Below are positions 50,569 to 63,104 of a stretch of DNA of 64,000 bases, piece after piece. The position numbers and the translations under genes were made by a program. Within the stretch, counting starts at the first letter, position 1, and each line of letters starts with the position of its first letter. A model generated the notes under the pieces. That model ran no database searches, was not told where the DNA came from, and saw nothing but the letters and a program-made list of their open reading frames with translations. The stretch covers positions 34,764,684 to 34,828,683 of the forward strand of contig CP141128.1 in the NCBI GenBank assembly GCA_035236585.1, in the 5' to 3' direction. Source of the stretch: Warburgia ugandensis. Taxonomy: Eukaryota > Streptophyta > Magnoliopsida > Canellales > Canellaceae.

Positions 50569-53500
50569 CTATCTCTTATCATGTTCATCTTGCATGTAAA
50601 ATGCTTGTTTTTCTTGAGATGCTAAAATAAATTGATCATTTTTATAGCTGATCCTATGGAGGTCAACCAATGTCAATATAAGGGCATTAGTTTTGATGTT
50701 GTCTTTATTGTGTTCCATCCAATCACACTTAAATACAACTACAGTTCTAAAAGTATAATCCAAGGCCCAAATCTCTCTATTACCTCATAATAAATATCAT
50801 CTGCCACTATTGGCCTATTACCCTTTGAACTGGAAAAGAATGTAGTACTAACAGCTAAGCTAACTCCACTATTCTATTGCACTCTTGAGTTATCACAGTC
50901 TTTCGTGTAAAAGTGATAACCATTGATGGCATATTTGGCATATTTTATTACTTCTGGTCATGGTCCCATCTCCATCCAGCCCAAGGTTTTTGATATACCA
51001 TTGCCTGCTACTTCTCACTAATATGCATATATACAGAATATAGTTTTTTAATTAATATTAAGTGAGAATTTGTTCATTTTACCTTCTTATGCATCCAATT
51101 ATTGAAAGTATGACAATGCTCAAATTGTAGCTACTTCAGTTTCTTTAGTGTGACTTGGATTCTTTGCCTTGAGTATATCCATGTGTTCACTATGTACACA
51201 CACACACACACACACAGAGAAATTAATAGAGTAATCAAAGAAAATGTAACCATCAATAATTAAATTTTACATAAGTGCATGCATGATCAACTTACTCAAT
51301 GTATGGTTGGAGTTCATCAACATTTCACAACACATAAAGATGCGCCTGGCCCCGTTCTTTATAGTCAATGGTCAATACATGACCACTCGATAGAGGTTTG
51401 CTAACCTTGGGACCAGGAAATGTAACTGATTGTTTCTTTCTTGGGATTCCAATTGCATCCACTCTTGTTAAATACTCTATGCAAAACTCCAATGCTTCCT
51501 CTACAATATAACATTCAGCTATATAACCCTCTGGCTGGTTGTGATTACGTACATACCCTTTTAAAATTTTCATGTACCTCTCAAACAAGTACATCCATTG
51601 CAAGTAAACTGGCCCACAGAGTTTGACCTCATCAATGAGGTGCACTGTTAAGTGTACCATGATGTCAAAGAAGGATGGTGGGAAGCTTGTCTCAAGCTGA
51701 CATAAAATTTTCACTAGATGAACTTGACTTTCTTGTAATTTTGAAACATTCACCACCTTCTTGCACAAAGCATTAAAGAAGTAGCAGAATTTTGTAATAG
51801 CTCCCCTAACTTTTTATAGTAACACTGAGCTTATCGCTATGGCCATGGAAATCGTGGGATTTATCCCCAACAATTACAATTCTTCCATGGAGATAATTTT
51901 TTTAAAGTTTGAAGAGTAGTCATCTAGGACTTTGAGCTCGAATAGGGTTTTACACATTATTCTCCTCTCCTTTATATCGAGCATATAATTTGCCTTGGGT
52001 AGGTATGTTTCTTGATTGACCCCACCCTCTAGGTGCAACCTCCTCTTCAAACCCATGTTCATAAGATCCATTTGAGCTACAAGTCCATCCTTTGTTTTTC
52101 CTGGGATATTAAGAAAGGTAATGGTCAAGCTTTTACACAGATTCTTCTTAATGTGCATGTCATCAAACACATGGCATAGATGTAGTGATTTCCAATATGC
52201 CAAATGAAAGAATATTTATTTCTTCTTCCAACAACTTCTACAATTACTTGCACCCAAACATTTACTTGATTTCTTTTTTCCCCACAAGACATTAATGTTT
52301 TCAACCTGCTCCAATACTTGCCATCTTAGCAACTTCTTTGGAGTTGTCCTTGTCTCTACACTTAAATTCTCCCTTCTTAAAACATTATGAATGATCTTTG
52401 TGCAACCATCTTCTATGCCCAAGGAATGCCATTTTCATACCATGTTTAAGTCTTACAACACATGTTTAATCATTACAGATAGCACAAGCATTGTATCCCT
52501 TCATAGTGCATTTAGACAAATTACCGTACGCAAGGAAGTCACTTGTTGTCCACAACTGTATAACCTTTAGGGTGAATGAATTTTTCCTATATGTGTGTCA
52601 TGCTTCATCAAAGGATACAAGTACACATCAATGTTGCTCCTTGGCTACTTTGGACCCAATATCAACACAGTTAGCATCATGAACTTCCTCTTCATGCATA
52701 GAGATGGTGGGAGGTTGTAATAAACTAATATCACCGGCCAACAACTATACTTGCTACTCATAGAACCATGAGGATTAATCCCATCTGCAGATAATGTAAG
52801 TCATAGGTTTCTAGATTCTTCACCAAAATTAGGCCACATGAAGTCTATGAGCTTCCATGCTGGGCTATCTATTGGATGGTGTGAAAAGCTATCAGGTACT
52901 CTATCCTTGGCATGCCACACTAATTTCATTGTTGTTTCTATTATATGGAACATTCTTTTAGACATTGGAATTGGGGGAAGTACCATAGAACCTTTGTAGG
53001 AATGCCTGTAACTATCTCAATTGAATTCTTCTTTAACTTTCATCTTGGCTGTCCACAAGTTGGCCATGTAGTTTTATCCTTATGCTTCTTCCTATACATG
53101 ATGCAATCATTAGGACTTGTGCATATCTTCTCATACTTTAACCTTAGTGTAGCTAGGTTTTTCTTTGCCTCCCATGCGAACCTAGCCAATTTATTATCCT
53201 TCGATAGCATCTTACCTGGTACTTTTAAGAATTCTACAAAACCTTGATCTAAAAAACCAAATCTTAATTTCATGTTGTAAAGTTCTACCACTACAGACAG
53301 CTTGGTATAATCTTTACACTCATGGTACAAAGGCTCATTGGCTTCCTTTAATGTTGTATGAAATTGTTTAGGGTCATACTAGAAGTCATCATATGCATCT
53401 TGAAACATCGGTACAACTATACTATCTCCATAACTTCCTACAATGTCTTGATCATATCTTCTAGGCCTTGTCGCCCTATGCGAAAGTTCTTCTCCATGCC

Positions 53501-53795
53501 AAATCCATGGGTGGTAGCTTTCATCGATTCCATTAAAGCACAAGTGTTCTCTCAACACCCTTACAATTACTCTTTTCAAGTTTCCAGATTTTGAGTATGG
53601 ACAATGCATGCGATTACGATCAACACTTGCCTTAAGTGTGAACTCTATGAAATTTTTTGTTTCGTCCTCATATTCTTTCAATGTTCTTTTCATAGTCATC
53701 CAATCATATTTGTCCATTATAACAAGAAATTGAAGCAAATCTGTGTGGAGACTTGTTAGACATGAAAATATTAGGTTAGACATTTTACTAAACAT
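50569..53795 (-). pseudogene. TNP2-type CACTA transposase gene, decayed
   Basis: Domains appear in order on the minus strand. The transposase-associated domain (53795-53379) has MDKYDWM and GIDESYHPWIWHGEE. A linker (53330-53040) has CTSPNDCIMYRKKHKD and PTCGQP. The Transposase_21 core (52986-51874) has WHAKDRVPDSFSHHPIDSP and HVFDDMHIKKNLCKSL. DUF4218 (51768-51325) has LCQLETSFPPSFFDIMVHL and GPVYLQWMYLFERYMKILKG. DUF4216 (50763-50569) has FILASQEKQAFYMQDEHDK. This enzyme cuts and moves CACTA elements. The first two pieces share one frame and the rest another; the change falls just after CGQP near 53040, where TGGAAA appears to have lost a base. Several stops separate the later pieces, and 50820-51300 and parts of 52430-52800 read poorly. 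No expression is expected. Confidence 0.88.
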
Positions 53796-53828
53796 TATTT
53801 ATACAAGAATTAAAATTATTTGAAATAA

Positions 53829-54620
53829 CTACATTTCATTAATGGAAGTCTCTTCATTAATAGGACATGATTCAAGAGGATATGGGTTGGATATTTCTAT
53901 GGCTTCATTTTCTTCATTAATGGAAGTCACTTCATCATTGTAATAAGGAGTAGGATATGGTTGGAGTAGATATGAGTTGGAGGTTTCTAAAGATGGTGGT
54001 GGACTTTGTGGCTCATAAGAAATTTTCATCTTATTATCACTAATAAATGTCTCATCATTATCCCCAATTTGTTTCATTTCCTCAGTCCTTTTTATAATCT
54101 CAGCAATGTTTCTACTAGTACATTCTCTTATTGGTCTCATTTTCTCCTCCCATTCCTCCCATTCTCGTCTCATTTCCTCATTTTCCTTTTCAAAGGCAGC
54201 CATGGTTTGTTCCATTTTATCACAAAATTGTTGCATATTTTCTTCTATTCTTCATGCTATAGAGGAAACAACTCGTAGGGTTGGTATTGCTATGGCATTG
54301 GGGTATTGAAACAGGGTTGACCAGGTTGAACCCATGATGGTTCACCCTAATATTCTTGATAATCATGGTAGTGTTGATTAGGGTGGAACCATTGTGGTTC
54401 TTCCTGATTTTGGTAATCCTGAGACCAAGGTTGTTCATGATGCCTAGCCCATCCAATGTAGTCTTGGTAATTTGTCTCAGGATAATAATTGCTAGGGTGT
54501 GTGAATCAATTAGGTGCATCCACTAACTCCTAATAATGACTATTATATGTGAAGACCATGAAGGAGTGGGATGGGGATGCTCAGAATAGGTATAATTATT
54601 ATTGTACTGAGGTTGTGGTA
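53829..54620 (-). pseudogene. Athila-like element ORF remnant, copy A
   Basis: Minus-strand reading gives a Gln/Tyr/His/Trp-rich stretch (54520-54300) and then a charged, probably coiled-coil part with KENEEMRREWEEWEEKM (about 54170-54120). A Pro/Ser/Tyr-rich acidic tail ends near 53829. Copy B at 59990-60830 is clearly homologous at DNA level. I do not recognise the product. Its place just after the leader fits a gag-like or accessory protein of a non-autonomous Athila/Tat element. CACTA sequence begins within a few bases of its end. Broken. Confidence 0.6.
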
Positions 54621-54639
54621 TAGCTTGCTTAGAAGCTAT

Positions 54640-55895
54640 TATCCAAAGTATTTAACTTCCCGTAATATCTAGCCTATCCATCGATATATTTGTGAAATCT
54701 ATTCCCTTCTTAATAGGCCCATGTTGTCAACTTTGTATACAGCTTAACAAATCATTATATACAAAGTTGAGGCTTTTTTTTTAATATTTAGTATGAATCT
54801 AAAAAAACCTAACATTATGAAAACTAAATGCTAGTTCTATGGTACATGTTGCACAATCAAATCCTAGTATCGACTAATCGGGCAGTGTCTTGATTATCTT
54901 AGCTTAGTGTATAGGTCATAGTTTCTTAGACCTAAATCTAGATAGCTCCTCCTTTTATTCAGATTTGATTGCTACTTACTAGTTAGGTTCTACTCAAAAG
55001 TGGTTAATATAATCCTCATGTTGGGAGGCATTTAGATCTCAACTAATGTCAATAGAAGGCATGGGAAAATCACTTGGATTTTAAGACACCCACTATAACC
55101 ACAGTGCTTAGAAGCCCCTTCAGAGATAGTAGCTCACATCCTTCTGAAAGGATCCTATGAGCTGGAAACCCTAAGTCTCTTTCTACTTGATTTTAAATTG
55201 ATATTCAAGGGTTGGGATCATGGCATACTAGGATATTGATTGATTCCTAGGTGGGCCAAGGAGCTAGTGATGAAATCCACTCCTTATCTTATAAGGGTTC
55301 TTGTGGGGCCGTTACTAGAATTAATTTTATTTCACCTTTAAGTTGTAAATATGCAATGCAATATAAAAGCAAACTAGTGCAACCTATATGCTATCCAACC
55401 AAGGTTAGATAGGTGATCTAACGTTACAATCCTAAGTAAAGATGCAACAATTATCAATGAATGATCCTAATCTATATGAAATATACTAACATCCAAATGC
55501 AAATTATCCTAAAAATTGAGTGAGAGATACTCACAGTGAGGGGTCCGATGATGATCAAGTGTGGGCCACCATACCCCACACTTGCTTGTATTATTACAAC
55601 TCATTTGAAATTAAATAATAAATAAATTACAATTTACATTGGCCTCACTACAAGTTTCACTCAATCCTAATCTAATAAAGCAATAAAACCTAATCTAAGA
55701 TGATGAATCCATGGCTATAGGATCGTCGTCACTCCTTTGCCAATTTTCCTCTCACAGAAATCAAAGAAATATGGTCAATATGATGAAAATAGTAATAAAT
55801 ACAAAAACTATGCAAAAATTCTAATCTAATGCACCCTAAACCTAAACTAGAGAAAAATAACCTAAAGTATGGAATACTACACAATTTGTTACAAC
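54640..55895 (-). mobile_element. Athila-like leader, copy A
   Basis: Non-coding. Matches 63105-64000 in many blocks, for example 'tcttaataggcc', 'gtgggccaaggagctagtgatgaaatcca' and 'ggatcctatgagct'. Confidence 0.75.
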
Positions 55896-55917
55896 TCTCC
55901 AGTAATGGTGCCAAAAA
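55896..55917 (-). other. Athila/Tat-type primer binding site
   Basis: On the minus strand TTTTTGGCACCATTACTGG starts at 55917. It differs by few bases from TTTTTGGCGCCGTTGCCGG of Athila/Tat elements. Two bases separate it from the LTR end. Confidence 0.8.
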
Positions 55918-55919
55918 CT

Positions 55920-58550
55920 TGTTGTTTCAATTAAAACTTGCAAGCACACAAATCAATTGCAATATAGTGCGCTAGTGACATCTATCCCACAAGTAATTGA
56001 AGTAATGTGATGCTAGTGGTCCCTGCTTTAAACCATCTAGCCTAGCCAAAATTCAAATGATTTTTGTCCTAAATTAAGAATGACAATTAAAACAGGAAAT
56101 TGGAAACTAAGCAAAAACAAGAAACATGCTAAATGGGAAACTTTCCTAATCTAGAATTAAAAGTAAGGGAAGCTTACTAAAACTTAAACTAAGCAATTGG
56201 AAACTCAACTAATTAAAAGTAGGAAATAAAGAAATTAAAAAGAATTAGAAAGAATCAAATAAGGAAACTAAACTTAAAGAAGCTACCTAAAAAGAATTTC
56301 CTTAAACTTACAAAAATAGAACTCTCTAAAATTCAAAAAGGAAACTTTTTAAACCTAGAATAATGTAAAAATAACTAATTTAACTACTGTAACAACAAGA
56401 ACCAACAACTAAATTAACCAAGTTCAAAGGAGAATGGAACTTAGAGCCATGCACATGGTTTTTGGACTGTGCGCATGATTTTGGAGCCTTAAAGATAGTG
56501 AAATTTAATATACCTACAATGAGTTATTATGAAAAATAACTATGAATCTAATAAACAACATAAAAATCTAAATGAATATCTAAGGATTCAGGAAAATAAG
56601 ATTTTTTGATGGCTGGAATTAAAGCACAAAGTTAAGAAAAAACCAATTTTCAGATTTCAGAACTTAAAAATAGTCAATAAATCTTGCATTAGAAAGATAT
56701 TGAAATCATGAATTTTATGAAAGAAAATAACCCAGATCCAAAATAAATTAATGAAAGAAACATTTCATAATAAGAGTTCACAAAAAACTTTATTGAATCA
56801 TGTCCAATTTACATCAAAATTATGTGCATAAAATTGTCCACAAAATATGAAAATTGTGTGCTTTTCTAAGAGAAAAAAAAAAATTCCAATATAATGCTCA
56901 CACTCTAAATTATAATGACATGTAAAAGAAAACTAGAAAGGAATTTAAGAGAAACAAAGGCTAAGTGGGTGAACTAGCTAAGAGAAAAACACCTAAAATA
57001 AGTGAAAATTTGTGAAGTTTAAGAGGAGAAATCAAGGATTTAAGCTAGCTCTTCTCATGGTTGTCACTACTAGAGAATAACTAACTTGAATCTTGATTGA
57101 ATAACAAATAAAAACTGATGGAATGGAGTGAAGAAGAAATCGATTAAGGGCTGGAAAGTAGCATGAATTCTAAGGACCAAAACAATGAAAACTTAAGTAA
57201 TGGAACTAAAGTAAAACAACTAAGTTACTAACCTGAATTGGAGAGAAAATAACGAAGACAATAACTAGAAAACCGAAGGAAGAAAAGCATCTAAAAAATC
57301 TCAAATATCAGTAGCAAATAACAGAATAGGAAACCTAGATTTCAAGGTGTGTTACCCACCTCTACTTAGAAAATTCGTATGGAACATGGGACTATATATA
57401 GACGAGTGGTTTCCCAACTTAGGATGGGGTGAAAATGTAAAAAAATTGGCCCTAGGGTTAGGGTATGGAATGAGAAAGGTTAAGTGAGAGATAAATTATC
57501 AATATGATGTCATAAAAATAACATCAGAGAGAGATAAGAAGCATGGGCTGGCTGGTTTCTAATTTTAAAAAGATATAGGTGTCTTTTTTTCTAGAAGGAA
57601 AGTGGGGTGACATGGGGAAAATTGATTGGCTAAGTGGTTTTCTAAGAAGTATGAATTGATTCGATGGTTAGGAAGGGATTTTAGGAAGGTGGAAGAGTTA
57701 TGGAATAGTAGGACTCTTGAATAGAAAGTCAAACTCGTGGTGGTCTTTGATGAGGAGGTGGAAAGTGATAAAAAGGTGGAAAAAAGTGGGGAAAACATCA
57801 AAATTTGAAGACTCTCATCCTATTGGTCCATATGCCAACTTATCCTAATAGATTTTTCCTTAATTATCTTCAAAATAACTCATGGATAACTCTCTTGAAT
57901 CTTTTCCAACCCTAGCCTTCTATTTAGCTAAGCTTAATGGCTTAAATGACTAACTTTGAGAGCTCCAGTGGCTAGGCTTCATGGTTGGCTTAGGAAACAT
58001 ACTTGGCTTGTTATCTTTGTTTCAACCCTTGGCTTGAGTGGTTTGAATGGTTTGGCTTGAATTTCTTAGCTGTTCACCTTCTTTCATGGCTTGTATGGCT
58101 AAGGTGGCTTGAATGGCTCCCATGCAAAGGTGGTGGAAGTGCATGGCTTACTTCATGTGCCCACGTTGGCTATGTTTAGTTCCTTTAATCACATCCATTA
58201 TTAGTCCATAAGATGATATTTCCCTTGATATCATGTTGGATTGATGGTTTTGAAGCTTTGACTCTATCTTTTAATCTTGATCTTCAATTTCATCTCCATC
58301 AATCTCGGTTGTCGAATCATCATCTCTCTTCCTACAAAAGGTAAATTTTTTTTTTTATTAATTCCCATAAAATATGATTAATCACATACTTACTTGGGAT
58401 TAGCCTTTGGACTAACAAATAGCAAAATTTTACTTCATTAGGTAAAAAATGCATGTGCTATGAATTTTGGTCTAAAAATCCTCATTTAACACTATAGGTT
58501 AAAACACATGGGTACTAATTGGATGTTTTATATGCAAAATTAGATACTCA
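55920..58550 (-). mobile_element. Athila/Tat LTR, minus strand, shared by two units
   Basis: Minus-strand start TGAGTATCTAATTTTGCATA (58550) aligns with the LTR start at 6716; the 3' end, ...AACAACA, lies next to a primer site. Contains AAGCCA-rich runs (57900-58130) and AAACTTAAG-rich sequence (56050-56350). No coding sequence. To its right in the window (upstream in minus sense) lie the 3' region and ORF of copy B; to its left lie the leader and ORF of copy A. Confidence 0.7.
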
Positions 58551-59110
58551 TTAATCATTTCCTAGGTCTCATATGACTTAAGAATGATCATAAACATAAT
58601 ATATATACAGTATAGTCTTTTTGTGATTTCTCAATAGTTGATCAAGATGAAAAATAATGAGAACAACTAAGAAATAATATTCGTTGAAGAAAATTTTGAA
58701 TTTATGTATAATCCTTAGAAAAGAAAGAATGGATTGAAATTCACTTGAGTTATAAGTCACCATAGATATGCTTCAAAGTCTTTATGTTTTATTTCCTCTT
58801 CAACTTAAAATATATAAAGCTATTTTGTGCAATTAATCTTTCGAGTTTAATTTTTCATGAGGTACTTTTGAAAAGGAATAAAATGGTGAACTGATTATAT
58901 GTGACTCTATTAATAATATGAAGTTTGTAAGATAGCCAAATACTTAGAAAATTTTAATTCTTGTCTCTATAAAGGAACTTATAATTTTTTTTTCAAAAAT
59001 GCATGAAAACTTAGAAATCTCAAAATTTTTCAATAAATCTCAAAATTGTAAGAAAAATTAGAAATCTCATTTCTACACCCCCAACCTAAACTAAACATTG
59101 TCCTCAATTT
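58551..59110 (-). mobile_element. Athila-like 3' untranslated region
   Basis: Minus-strand 'gaggacaatgtttagtttagg' followed by TTGGGGGTG (about 59084-59076) matches the plus-strand 3' region at about 5198. It ends at the LTR start near 58550. Confidence 0.55.
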
Positions 59111-59308
59111 TTTGAAATATAGGACACCCAAATGATGAATGGGTAATGCAAACTATGAGACTTTCTTAAAAATTCCTAGGTTGCCAAGTTTAACGTCTTT
59201 AACCATACATGGCTTATAACTAATCTAACTTTCTAAACCTAAACCTAACTAGTTAAATTAATTTTTCTTGATCCTAACCCTAAGAATGAAATGGAAAGAT
59301 TTCTCACA

Positions 59309-59617
59309 CTACTTCAAAACCTTGCGGTAGTCTATATATTTTTTCCTCCTTGAAATTTTAAGTGGTGATATCATTGTAATATAGTAGATCACACAAATTT
59401 TGAATTTAGTGGGACCACATTGATGATCTCCCATTTTCAATATTTCATAGCATTCAATATAATTCCTCCTACTTGAAAATTGAGGTGGTGGTAACATGAT
59501 ATCTTGAGCCACCATGAATTTGAAGTTTGTTGGACCATATAGGATTAAATGGTCATCATTTTTACCAATTTCTAAGATAACATTGACCATTATACTCTGT
59601 TCATCTTTTTCCTCCAT
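59309..59617 (-). pseudogene. Unknown ORF with a duplicated motif, Athila-like unit B
   Basis: Open for 102 codons. Two tandem copies of a roughly 40-residue motif are visible, GPTNFKF...SSRRNYIECYEILK and GPTKFKI...SRRKKYIDYRKVLK, corresponding to a DNA duplication of about 120 bases. I do not recognise the product. It lies between the copy B ORF and the 3' region, so it is probably a downstream piece of the same element's reading frame or an accessory frame. Confidence 0.45.
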
Positions 59618-59989
59618 CTCCCTTACATTATCCTAAAATTGGGGTATATGCTAAATCTGTATTTCCCTAAAAGGTGGTTCTTGTATTATTGAAGGCAAGG
59701 ACATAATTAGGCTTAAACTCTTAGTATCTTGTAATGTGTACTTAGAGTTGGTTGATGTAAGGCTAGTACATCAATTGACTCTTTTTCTTCTTGTTTGACT
59801 TGCACAGGTAAGGTTTCAAATGGGCTTATATTACTATCTGATGTTTATTCAAATAAGTTCAGTAGGTCCCAATCAGGAATGTCTTCTTCATTGCAATGCT
59901 TAGTTTGAATTTCAAGCTCTATAGGGGGATCTACTCTTGTTTGCCATTGAGAAGTGTCCATCAAAGGTATAGTATCCAACAATTGGTTT

Positions 59990-60830
59990 ACCTCCTCGAT
60001 GGATGTGTCTTCATCAAAGTTATAGAAATAAGCATGACACGATTCTAGAGAATTTGGGTTAAATATTTGTATGGCTTCATTCTTTTCATCAATGGAAGTC
60101 TCTCCATCATAATCGTAACAAAGAGTAAAACATGGCTGGAGTAGATCTGGGTTAGAGGCTTTTATGGATAGTTGTGAACATTATGGCTTAGAATGATCAT
60201 AAGATATTTTCATCTTATGATCAATAATAAATGGCTCTTCATTATCCCTAATCCATTTCATTTTCTTAGTACTTTTTATAAATTCAACAATGTTCCTATT
60301 AGTATTTTTCCATATCGATTTCATTTTCTCTTCCCGTTCCTCCATCTCTCGTATCATTTCCTAATCCACCTTACTAATGGCAGCCATGCCGTGTTCTATT
60401 ATCTCACAAGTATTATGCATATTCTCTTTCAATGGTACTTCTTCTTGCTGTAAAGAAAATGACTGGCAAGGTTGGTATTGTCATGGCATTTGCGTCCTGA
60501 AAAAGGGCTGAGTAGGTTGAACCCATGATGATTGACCTTGATATTCTTGATAATCATGGTAGTGTTGACTAGGGTGGGACCATTGTGGTTCTATTCATAT
60601 TGATAATTCTGAGACCATAGTTGTTCATGATGCTTAGCTCTTCCATTATAATTTGTCTCAGGATAGTAGTCATTGCTAGGGTATGTGAATGAATTATATC
60701 CATCCATTGGCTCCTGATAATAACCATGGTATGTGGAGCTTGATAGCCATGAAGGAGTGGGGTAGGGATTCTCAGAATGTGTATAATTATTATGGTACTA
60801 AGGTTGTGTAGCAACTTGCCTATAAGCTAT
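59990..60830 (-). pseudogene. Athila-like element ORF remnant, copy B
   Basis: Homologous to 53829-54620 over its length (for example 'ttcttgataatcatggtagtgttga' in both). More decayed than copy A. The same Gln/Tyr-rich to charged order can be made out. Its upstream leader is interrupted by the solo LTR at 60852-63099. Confidence 0.6.
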
Positions 60831-60851
60831 TATTCTAAGCAATTGACTTTC

Positions 60852-63099
60852 TGTTAACTATTAAATTTTCATCCAAATACCCCTAATTTATCATTCAATT
60901 AGATCATCTAACCATTCAAATTTGCAAAATTTAGCTCGATTTTGAATTTAGCTCAAATTGACCATCCAATCATTAATTTGTCAAAATTAATGGTCAGATG
61001 ATCATCTAAGCTAATCAGATGCTTAATGTATGGTTAGATGACTCTGATCTAGTCTAATGTCTTGCAAATCCACTAAAGGAGGCTTGGATGGCTTAGATCA
61101 ATATTCAACAGTGTAGATTATCCAAGAGAGCATTGACGGACTAGATCATTGATAAAGTAGAATTGGAAGGTTTCCTAAAAGAAGACGAATTCCAATCAAG
61201 AGAGAAGACTAGAGATAAGATTTGGAAGAAGAGAAAGTTTCTTAGAGGAAACTAACACCTAAGGATAAGGAAAGAGGGGAGAGGAGAATTAGGAGGAGGG
61301 GAAAGTTTTATAAAGAGGAAAAACCTTGAGAATCTTGGAGAAGTTTAGTTTTTTCTTTGTTTTCTCTTGCTTTCCTTTTTTTTTTTTTTGCCTTCTACTT
61401 TATTCTGTTAATCATTTTTCCCTTTCAAGCACAACCACCTCCCTTAGTTCACCCCCGATCTTCCCTTCACACTTCTCTTCTCTACCTAGCCCTTAGTAAT
61501 TGACCTTGTTCCTCCATCACCAGCTAGTCTCCACTTCACTACTCTAGCTAGTCCCTCATTTTTCCCTTTCCTAGTTCTCTCTCATTCACTTCCTTGTTTA
61601 ATCCCCCTCTATCTCTCCTTGCACTAGTTCCCCTGTCTAGTATCGGCGTCGTATGTCAGTCAACACCAACCATCTCTCTCTTGGGTCCTCCCTTCTACTG
61701 GCCCAACACCTCTTCACCGCACCCTGTTCTCACTTTCCTTCTTTCCATCACAGAACCTGATGCACTCTATTCTCTTACTCCCTTTCTCGCCCCCTCTCCC
61801 TTTCTCTATTCATTCGCACCAGCCAACAGCCTGCCTCATCTTCCCTTGTTCATTCTCTCCCTTCTCTCTCACATGCTCCCTCTGTTTCTAAGCACCATGC
61901 AGCCAAGATCATATCTTTCCCAGCTTCTCATCTCCATCTCCAGAATAGGCACTCTAATCCATTGGCCCTGCTCACCTCTGTCTCTCTTCTAGTCTCAAAC
62001 ATCTCTCTCATGTACTTCCCTCTTCTCGACTGCCCACTCCTATGTCGTTTGTCCAACCAGTCTTCACTGCCCGACCTCCTCTTCGCATCACCGATCTAAC
62101 CCTTTGTTTCTTTGTTCCTTCTTCTCCCACATCGACTTCACCACTTCTATTTGCACAACCCAACAGGACCAGCTGCCTTCACTCTCTCTATTTCTCCACC
62201 ACACCTTCTCCTCTCCTTATTCTCTGGTTCCGAAAAACTTAGAGGAGAAAAGGGTTTTCTTCATTCTCTCTCTTTCCCCCTAATTCCTCTCCTTCCCTTC
62301 CTCTCCATCTCCTTTGCAATATCTTCTCCATCAAGTTCCTTTGTTTTTTCGATTAAAACAAAAAATCTAGAAAAATTCCAAATTTGCCCTTAGTGCAAAA
62401 ATCAAAATTCCAAGTGAATCCCTATTTTGTCTTTTCCTCTATTCCTGTTTTGTCTTTTCTAGGTTCTGTCTATCTGAGTTCTATTTTGTTCTTATAGTAA
62501 TCTAGGAACATAGTTATCTAGACCTATTTTATTCAAGCTTAACTAGATTAACGGTCTAGTTTGAATAAACGGGAATTCTTCAATTCTTGATTTTTTTAGA
62601 TCAGACTTTCAATTAAATTTTAGATTTCATTCTTAGGACATCCCTTACCATAATTAACATCTTTGACCTTTAATCTAAAATCCAAAACCGTTCAAATCCC
62701 AAAATCACCATTTACTCCAGATCTTTAAGATTTTGAGGAATCTTACAAATCCAACAGGCAGATCTTTAATCAAGGACATTCTAAAGATGTTTATGAAAAC
62801 TGATCAACTCCCAAAAGACCGTATTTGAAGAAATAGAAGTGATTAAGCTAGAGAAGTAGATTTTTCATGTTATTTAGTCTGATTTTCTTTCTTTTTGAAC
62901 TAGAAATTCTATTACTTTTGGAAGTTGAATAGTTTTAAACCTTTATTCCATTTTTAGTAATTTTTTGTTATTTATTTCTAAATTTTGGCTATTAAAATTT
63001 ATTAAAACTCCAAATTCTTAAAGCGAGTCCTTGTGTGATTGACCCATACTTGCGCATGCTATACTACAATAGCCCGTGCACTTGCCAAAAACAACAACA
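60852..63099. mobile_element. Solo Athila/Tat-type LTR with CTTTC target duplication
   Basis: Starts TGTTAACTATTAAATTTTC and ends CAAAAACAACAACA, flanked by CTTTC at 60847-60851 and 63100-63104. Read on plus it has TTTTATAAAGAGG (about 61306), then a long C/T-rich stretch (61330-62350). It ends with 'gcatgctatactacaatagcccgtgcacttgcc', typical of Athila/Tat 3' LTR ends, so it is probably plus. No primer site follows. The Ser/Pro/Leu-rich frames at 61594-62393 come from the C/T-rich stretch and are not genes. Confidence 0.8.
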
Positions 63100-63104
63100 C
63101 TTTC

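Larger units (their letters stand above)
49860..53838 (-). mobile_element. CACTA (En/Spm) DNA transposon, truncated
   Basis: Consists of the transposase gene remnant at 50569-53795 and, at the left, the palindromic repeat array at 49984-50134, placed like the subterminal repeats that the element's own proteins bind. No clear CACTA terminus is present on either side. On the right the Athila-like reading frame that ends at 53829 begins within about 45 bases of the transposase start, so the 5' terminus is gone. The left edge is set by the start of AT-rich repeats and is approximate. Confidence 0.7.

Noticed and set aside
61594-62393. Ser/Pro/Leu-rich frames, up to 132 codons
   Set aside because: They come from a C/T-rich stretch of a solo LTR; composition alone explains them.
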